Assembly: GCA_031292305.1 (NCBI GenBank)
Contig: JARLHJ010000022.1
Location: 1 to 36,682, forward strand
Origin: Candidatus Babeliales bacterium
GTDB taxonomy: Bacteria; Babelota; Babeliae; Babelales; JABDEC01
DNA: 36,682 nt
Reading direction: 5' to 3'
Positions 32,480-36,682 of the stretch are shown piece after piece. The number at the start of each line of letters is the position of its first letter. The stretch's first letter is position 1. Both the position numbers and the translations under genes were made by a program. The notes beneath the pieces are model-generated. The model ran no database searches. It was not told where the DNA came from and saw only the letters and a list, made by a program, of their open reading frames with translations.

Positions 32480-34602
32480 AGTTTATTAAATACTTTATTG
32501 TATCTCTATTATTTTTACTTCATGTTAACTTAAACAATGCTGCTCAGGTTTTAAAGAAGTCGACAAATAAGAAAACAGTAGTCACTAAACCGCAAACGCA
32601 AGAACAATTGCTAAATGAGTTGATTAAAAAGACTTATGCTAATCAAACAAAATCAATGGATCCCACAAAAGATCGTCACTATTCTCCAGATTTAAAAAAA
32701 TATGTGACTTTATCTATTGATAAACCTCTAAAGAGTACAAAAATAACTATTTTTGATGGTAATAAATTAAAGCAAATTGATTTAAATAAGAAATTAATTT
32801 TAAATAAAACTATAATTTTGAGTTATTCCTGGTCAAGGAATAGCAAATATCTAATATTAAATACCCGAACATACCATACTGTTAATTACAAGGTTTTAAT
32901 TATTAACACAGATGATCTTGCCATAAAATCATTGCCTGTTTCGGGAGATTGGTCTTTGAGTAGTAAGCTCTCACCGAACAACTCATTGTTTGCTCATTTT
33001 TGCGTTGGACAATCGTGCTTAAAAATTGAAGCAGTTAATAAAACTACTAATTTGTACAATGATCCAATTATGGTTACTTATCCTATAGCAGATATTGCAT
33101 GGTCACGTAATAATTTAAATTTGGCAATATTATTAGACAACAATACTATCCATTTACTTAATAAAAATTTAAAATCTGGTAAATGGATAAAATCAAAGAA
33201 AACACATACTCTTCGCTCTTCTGGCAATTCAGATAATATTTTATCTTTGGATTGGTCACCTGATAATTCCAAGTTAATTTTAAACTTGCATAAATACACA
33301 GATGAAAATTATAAAGATATTCTATATTACTCAATTATATACGATATTAAATCGGGTAAGGAATTGATTAGATTTAATACCAACAATAACACAGCCTCAA
33401 AACCTTATTGGGTTAGAGAAGATTTAATAAATTTTAGCAACGGATCCCAAATAAAACTTCCTTCGATATCATCTATAGATTTATTAAAAATTTTAAAAAC
33501 ACAACCAAAGCTATTAAAATATGTGAAAAAACTCATTAACCAAAATTCGCCCAAAATTATTAAATTATTAGAATCATCTAATAATTTTGCAATAAAGTCT
33601 TTTTACACCAATCTAATTATTTCAAAGTTTAATTACACAGTTCAATCTTTGATTAATTTAATAAGTGAACAAAATAAGGTTTATAGTATTATTCAGAAAG
33701 AAATTATCGATAGCATTCAAGAAAGATTTAATAAATTAAAATTAGCCCCAACAAGCCAAACAAGACAGCATTTATTTAAAAATTTAATAATTATTACAAA
33801 TCTTTTTAAGAAACACGTTGAACTTAAAAAGAAAAAAATCGCAGACTATTTAGTAAAAATATATTCCAAAGAAGAAACTGAATTCAAAAAAGGAAACTAT
33901 GTCTTTTATCATGGTCGTAGAAGAAAAATTAGCTTTATTTCTGCTATTTATAAAAAATTACGTGAAATTAAAGAAAACCAAAAAATCAAAGATAATTTTG
34001 TCTTTTTTAGATTTAATAATTTAGCTACTCCATCTGATAACAGAACTGATTATTTATTTATGAACCATGCATTGTTTGGCAATGCACATGAATCTACAAT
34101 GGCTTGTACTCTTACTCAATATTTTCTTAACAATACGAGTGTTTATAGCCCACCATATTCAAGCGAACAAATATTTAAACAGTTTAATTTATTAGATTTT
34201 TATAATCAAAATTTAACAGACCTAACCCAACTACAAAACCTATACGTTAAGGCAAGCAAGTATGGTGAGATAGTCATGGTGTCTATACCAGCTAAATACA
34301 TTAACAAAGTGAGATTGGTAAGCCCTGGAGGTTATCCAACTTCTGCAAATATTAACGGGAAAAGTACAAAAAATACCAAAGAAGTTCTTGATGCAATAAG
34401 AGCTGGTAAAAAAATAGAAAATGATGATTATTTTGAATGGTCAATTCCAGCAACTACGCAATATTTACTTGATCCAATAAATGGCCCTGATGTTTATAGC
34501 TTTCAATTGAATGATGAAAAGCTGATGCGTGAATACAATGAACTTAGTAATAAAATTTTTGAAAAACTAAAAACCCAACTTAATCCACAAGGAATGAAAT
34601 GA
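32476..34602 (+). CDS. exported WD40/propeller-like protein with conserved unknown C-terminal domain, copy 2
   Basis: A 708-residue tandem paralog of the preceding gene. I set the start at the ATG at 32476, not at an in-frame GTG at 32464, because the GGGGG ribosome-binding site lies between them and because MKFIKYFIVSLLFLL then aligns with copy 1. The ATG overlaps the upstream TGA (ATGA), so the pair is translationally coupled. Signal peptide about 1-22; the Lys/Pro/Ala linker of copy 1 is reduced to some 20 residues; propeller-like pieces include LSYSWSRNSKYLILN and LSLDWSPDNSKLILN; the unknown C-terminal domain begins at YVFYHGRRRK (about 474) and keeps YLFMNHALFGNAHE, TLTQYFLNN and SPGGYPTSA. 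Function unknown; the different linker suggests different reach from the cell surface or membrane. Confidence 0.8.
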   Translation: MKFIKYFIVSLLFLLHVNLNNAAQVLKKSTNKKTVVTKPQTQEQLLNELIKKTYANQTKSMDPTKDRHYSPDLKKYVTLSIDKPLKSTKITIFDGNKLKQIDLNKKLILNKTIILSYSWSRNSKYLILNTRTYHTVNYKVLIINTDDLAIKSLPVSGDWSLSSKLSPNNSLFAHFCVGQSCLKIEAVNKTTNLYNDPIMVTYPIADIAWSRNNLNLAILLDNNTIHLLNKNLKSGKWIKSKKTHTLRSSGNSDNILSLDWSPDNSKLILNLHKYTDENYKDILYYSIIYDIKSGKELIRFNTNNNTASKPYWVREDLINFSNGSQIKLPSISSIDLLKILKTQPKLLKYVKKLINQNSPKIIKLLESSNNFAIKSFYTNLIISKFNYTVQSLINLISEQNKVYSIIQKEIIDSIQERFNKLKLAPTSQTRQHLFKNLIIITNLFKKHVELKKKKIADYLVKIYSKEETEFKKGNYVFYHGRRRKISFISAIYKKLREIKENQKIKDNFVFFRFNNLATPSDNRTDYLFMNHALFGNAHESTMACTLTQYFLNNTSVYSPPYSSEQIFKQFNLLDFYNQNLTDLTQLQNLYVKASKYGEIVMVSIPAKYINKVRLVSPGGYPTSANINGKSTKNTKEVLDAIRAGKKIENDDYFEWSIPATTQYLLDPINGPDVYSFQLNDEKLMREYNELSNKIFEKLKTQLNPQGMK
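34466..34544 (+). repeat. 79-bp exact repeat, copy 2
   Basis: Second member of the exact repeat pair described at 32322-32400, near the 3' end of WD40-like gene 2, 2144 bases downstream in direct orientation. Confidence 0.9.
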
Positions 34603-35435
34603 AAATGAAACTAACTTTATTATTATTTGCTTCAATTTGCGCAATGCAAATTAATGCAAATGTTGTTATCTGGGATGTTGGTGATACATTACTAACCTCA
34701 AGCGCTGGCTCTTCTTTTAATCAAATGGGCATGTTTAATACTAGTGCTTATGTTTTAGATTTTTTGGTTAGTAACAAATTAAGTTTTAAAAAACTAAAAC
34801 CACATATGCGAGACTTATTCTTAGACACACTTGCATTAATTCCATGTCCATTAAATAATCCTGATAATGGTGCGTTGTCTGTTGCAGGCAAACCATTGCC
34901 AGCATTATTACGTGAAAACTTATTAGGAACATTATCAGGCAAAGAAGTATTGCAAATATCAAATGCATGGACAGAAGCCAATAAGAGTTATTTTAAAAAT
35001 TCAAGACAACGCACAATCTTTGAAAGAACTTTACGCATTTGCTTTGACCCAGAAACTTCTCTAAAGACGCTAACAAAAACAAAGCATTTTGGCTTATTAA
35101 AACAATGCTATCAAGCAACCGGTGTAAATGGGAAAAGAAAAAATACATGTGTAATTTTATCTAATTGGTCATCTGACAAATTAGGTAACCTAAAAAATAA
35201 TTTTAAAGATGTGTTTGAATATTCTGATGGACAGGTTTTTTCTTGTGAAGAAAAATTATTAAAACCTGCGACTAAATTATTTGAAAAATGTTTGAAATTT
35301 AAGAAAAATAAAAATGAAAAAGTTATTTTAATTGATGATCAAGAAGAGAACAGAAAAGCTGCTGAAAAATTTGGCATTATAGCTGTGCATCCTGATTATG
35401 CACTTAAAACTCTAAAAGAACATTCAATTATCTAA
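34599..35435 (+). CDS. exported HAD-superfamily hydrolase-like protein
   Basis: A 278-residue haloacid dehalogenase-like protein. Signal peptide 1-20 (KLTLLLFASICAMQINA), with the first catalytic strand beginning at once: VVIWDVGDTLL, nucleophile Asp26. The residue two after it is Gly, not the Asp used as acid/base by most HAD phosphatases; the YihX/epoxide-hydrolase-like group also has Gly there. Motif II is VILSNWSSDKL, motif III Lys in EEKLLKPATKLFE, motif IV LIDDQEENRKAAEKFG (Asp246, Asp247). A large helical cap lies between motifs I and II. The ATG overlaps the upstream stop as ATGA and AAGGA lies five bases before it, so it is in one operon with the WD40-like pair. Strong terminator downstream. 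Substrate unknown; might act on sugar phosphates in the periplasm. Confidence 0.8.
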   Translation: MKMKLTLLLFASICAMQINANVVIWDVGDTLLTSSAGSSFNQMGMFNTSAYVLDFLVSNKLSFKKLKPHMRDLFLDTLALIPCPLNNPDNGALSVAGKPLPALLRENLLGTLSGKEVLQISNAWTEANKSYFKNSRQRTIFERTLRICFDPETSLKTLTKTKHFGLLKQCYQATGVNGKRKNTCVILSNWSSDKLGNLKNNFKDVFEYSDGQVFSCEEKLLKPATKLFEKCLKFKKNKNEKVILIDDQEENRKAAEKFGIIAVHPDYALKTLKEHSII

Positions 35436-35454
35436 AAGTAAATGACTACTCAAA

Positions 35455-35492
35455 AAAAAGAGCATTTCACTTAATTGTGAAATGCTCTTTTT
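35455..35492. terminator. bidirectional intrinsic terminator
   Basis: A perfect 16-bp stem, AAAAAGAGCATTTCAC with GTGAAATGCTCTTTTT, and the 6-base loop TTAATT, between the convergent HAD and aspS genes. T-run on one side and A-run on the other make it a textbook two-way terminator. Confidence 0.92.
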
Positions 35493-35502
35493 GATTTTAT
35501 TA

Positions 35503-36682
35503 TTATTTTTTAACGATTGGCGTAAACATCAAACCGTAATCTTTAAGTTTTTTTTCTTCAACTAAAGTAGGCGCTTCCATCATAGGGTCAAAACCACGTG
35601 CAGTTTTAGGAAATGCAATAACTTCACGTATTGAATCAGAACCTGTTAATAACATAACAAATCTATCAATACCTAATGCAATGCCGCCATGAGGTGGAAA
35701 ACCCATTTCTTGTGCTTCTAATAAAAAACCGAACATTTTATATGCAAGTTCTTTATCTATACCAAGCATTCCAAAAACTTTTTCTTGTTTTTCACGATTA
35801 AAAATACGTATTGAACCACCACCAAGCTCGATGCCGTTTAATACAACGTCATAAGCGCGTGCTTTGATATCGCCTGGTTGTTGGTTCTCCCAACCATCTT
35901 GTGGACTGGTAAATGGGTGATGTCTAGCAGCCCAACGTTTTTCTTCTTTGTCGTATTCAAACATTGGGAAATCTACTATCCATAAAAACTTTAAATCTTT
36001 TTTATTTATTAAATTTAAGTCATTTCCAAGTTGGGATCTTAAGCGCCCCAATAATGTCCAAGCGTCTTCGTATTCACCAGCAATTAAAAACAGCGTGTCT
36101 GTTTTTTTTATTTCTGGATAAATTGCTTGAACTTGTTCTAAGAAATTTTCTGGTAAAAATTTAGCAATTGGTGATTCTGGTTTGCCATCTTCACTGAAGC
36201 GAATATATAAAAGACCTTTAGCGCCAAAACTTAAAGCTTTTTCAACTAAAGTATCTAATTCAGAACGTGTAAAATTTTTGTCAGGAACTACAATTCCACC
36301 AATTTTACCATTATTATCTAATACTGATTTTAAAAATTTTACATCTGTATTTGCAAACACAGAAGAAAAATTCTTAATCTTTAGATCAAAGCGTAAGTCA
36401 GGCTTATCAACACCATACTCATCAAACGCTTGTTGAAATTGCATGCGTTGTAATGGTAATTGTAAATCTATGTTAAATATTTTTTTTAAAATATGCTGCA
36501 ATAATTTTTCAATAATATTTTGAATGTCATGTTCATTAATAAATGACATTTCCATATCAAGCTGAGTGAATTCAGGTTGTCTGTCTGCTCGTAAGTCTTC
36601 ATCACGGAAGCAACGAACGATTTGATAGTATTTATCAAAACCCGACATCATTAAAATCTGTTTAAACAACTGCGGTGACTGG
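35503..36682 (-). CDS. aspS: aspartyl-tRNA synthetase, 5' end outside window
   Basis: C-terminal two thirds of AspS, the class II enzyme that charges tRNA-Asp (or Asp and Asn). The frame is open to the window edge, where [15 protein letters not shown] is read, so the apparent TTG start at 36669 is internal. Seen: motif 2 [19 protein letters not shown]; the bacterial GAD insertion domain (about the middle third, with [16 protein letters not shown] and [16 protein letters not shown]); [25 protein letters not shown]; and motif 3 [16 protein letters not shown], ending with [17 protein letters not shown]. The GAD domain marks a bacterial and not an archaeal or eukaryotic enzyme. The N-terminal anticodon-binding OB domain is not in the window. 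No unusual feature is visible. Confidence 0.97.
   Translation of the reverse strand, partial: QSPQLFKQILMMSGFDKYYQIVRCFRDEDLRADRQPEFTQLDMEMSFINEHDIQNIIEKLLQHILKKIFNIDLQLPLQRMQFQQAFDEYGVDKPDLRFDLKIKNFSSVFANTDVKFLKSVLDNNGKIGGIVVPDKNFTRSELDTLVEKALSFGAKGLLYIRFSEDGKPESPIAKFLPENFLEQVQAIYPEIKKTDTLFLIAGEYEDAWTLLGRLRSQLGNDLNLINKKDLKFLWIVDFPMFEYDKEEKRWAARHHPFTSPQDGWENQQPGDIKARAYDVVLNGIELGGGSIRIFNREKQEKVFGMLGIDKELAYKMFGFLLEAQEMGFPPHGGIALGIDRFVMLLTGSDSIREVIAFPKTARGFDPMMEAPTLVEEKKLKDYGLMFTPIVKK

Noticed and set aside
1-36682. tRNA, rRNA, CRISPR arrays, insertion sequences, phage genes
   Set aside because: No cloverleaf with a CCA-type end, no regularly spaced repeats and no transposase or integrase motifs were seen.
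1-36682. Alternative genetic code (TGA as tryptophan)
   Set aside because: TGA ends several genes precisely at couplings (GTGA, ATGA) and conserved Trp positions use TGG.

Overview
The window is strongly AT-rich bacterial DNA. Shine-Dalgarno-led starts, a bacterial-type AlaS and a GAD-containing AspS support this, and TGA is used as a stop, so the code is standard. Many genes encode short secreted or enzyme proteins with hydrophobic N-termini. There are also an ankyrin-like protein and two WD40/propeller-like exported proteins. This combination resembles host-associated Candidatus Dependentiae (TM6/Babeliae), but that placement is inference from general features, not from a marker gene. No gap between genes exceeds 300 bases; the largest are 16374-16626 and 3690-3924.

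Layout. (1) 1-2048: the 3' part of a Wzx/MATE-like flippase, convergent with and overlapping a conventional cytosolic GT4 glycosyltransferase. (2) 2241-4713: a secreted ankyrin-like protein, an exported DUF1796 papain-like protein and an exported FkbM methyltransferase. (3) 16373 down to 4772, minus strand: a long glycan-enzyme cluster, in transcription order GDP-mannose dehydratase, sulfotransferase, two GT4 enzymes, a second divergent dehydratase, four more GT4 paralogs, FkbM methyltransferase. (4) 16627-25570: a second sulfotransferase, GT2 transferase, bi-domain oxidoreductase, UDP-glucose dehydrogenase, exostosin-like transferase, two class I methyltransferases and a fucosyltransferase-like protein. 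(5) 25577-36682: HIT protein, clostripain-like protein, alaS, two tandem WD40-like paralogs, an exported HAD protein and the truncated aspS.

How they work together. The set could make and decorate a glycan containing 6-deoxyhexose (GDP-mannose dehydratases, fucosyltransferase-like protein) and uronic acid (Ugd), with sulfation (two sulfotransferases) and methylation (four methyltransferases). The most unusual feature is that almost every enzyme of this set carries an N-terminal signal-peptide-like segment joined directly to its catalytic fold. This includes enzymes that normally work on cytosolic nucleotide sugars, NAD(P), PAPS or SAM. The flippase-linked GT4, the bi-domain oxidoreductase, the HIT protein, AlaS and AspS do not carry one. 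I read this as a candidate exported (periplasmic, or host-directed) glycan modification pathway. The N-termini and their ribosome-binding sites are visible; the location and function are inferred.

Regulation. Strong hairpin terminators separate several convergent pairs (2906-2933, 4733-4764, 22864-22893, 35455-35492). A good extended -10 promoter precedes the ankyrin-like gene. A 15-bp stem hides the ribosome-binding site of alaS. A region with alternative pairings lies between alaS and the first WD40-like gene.
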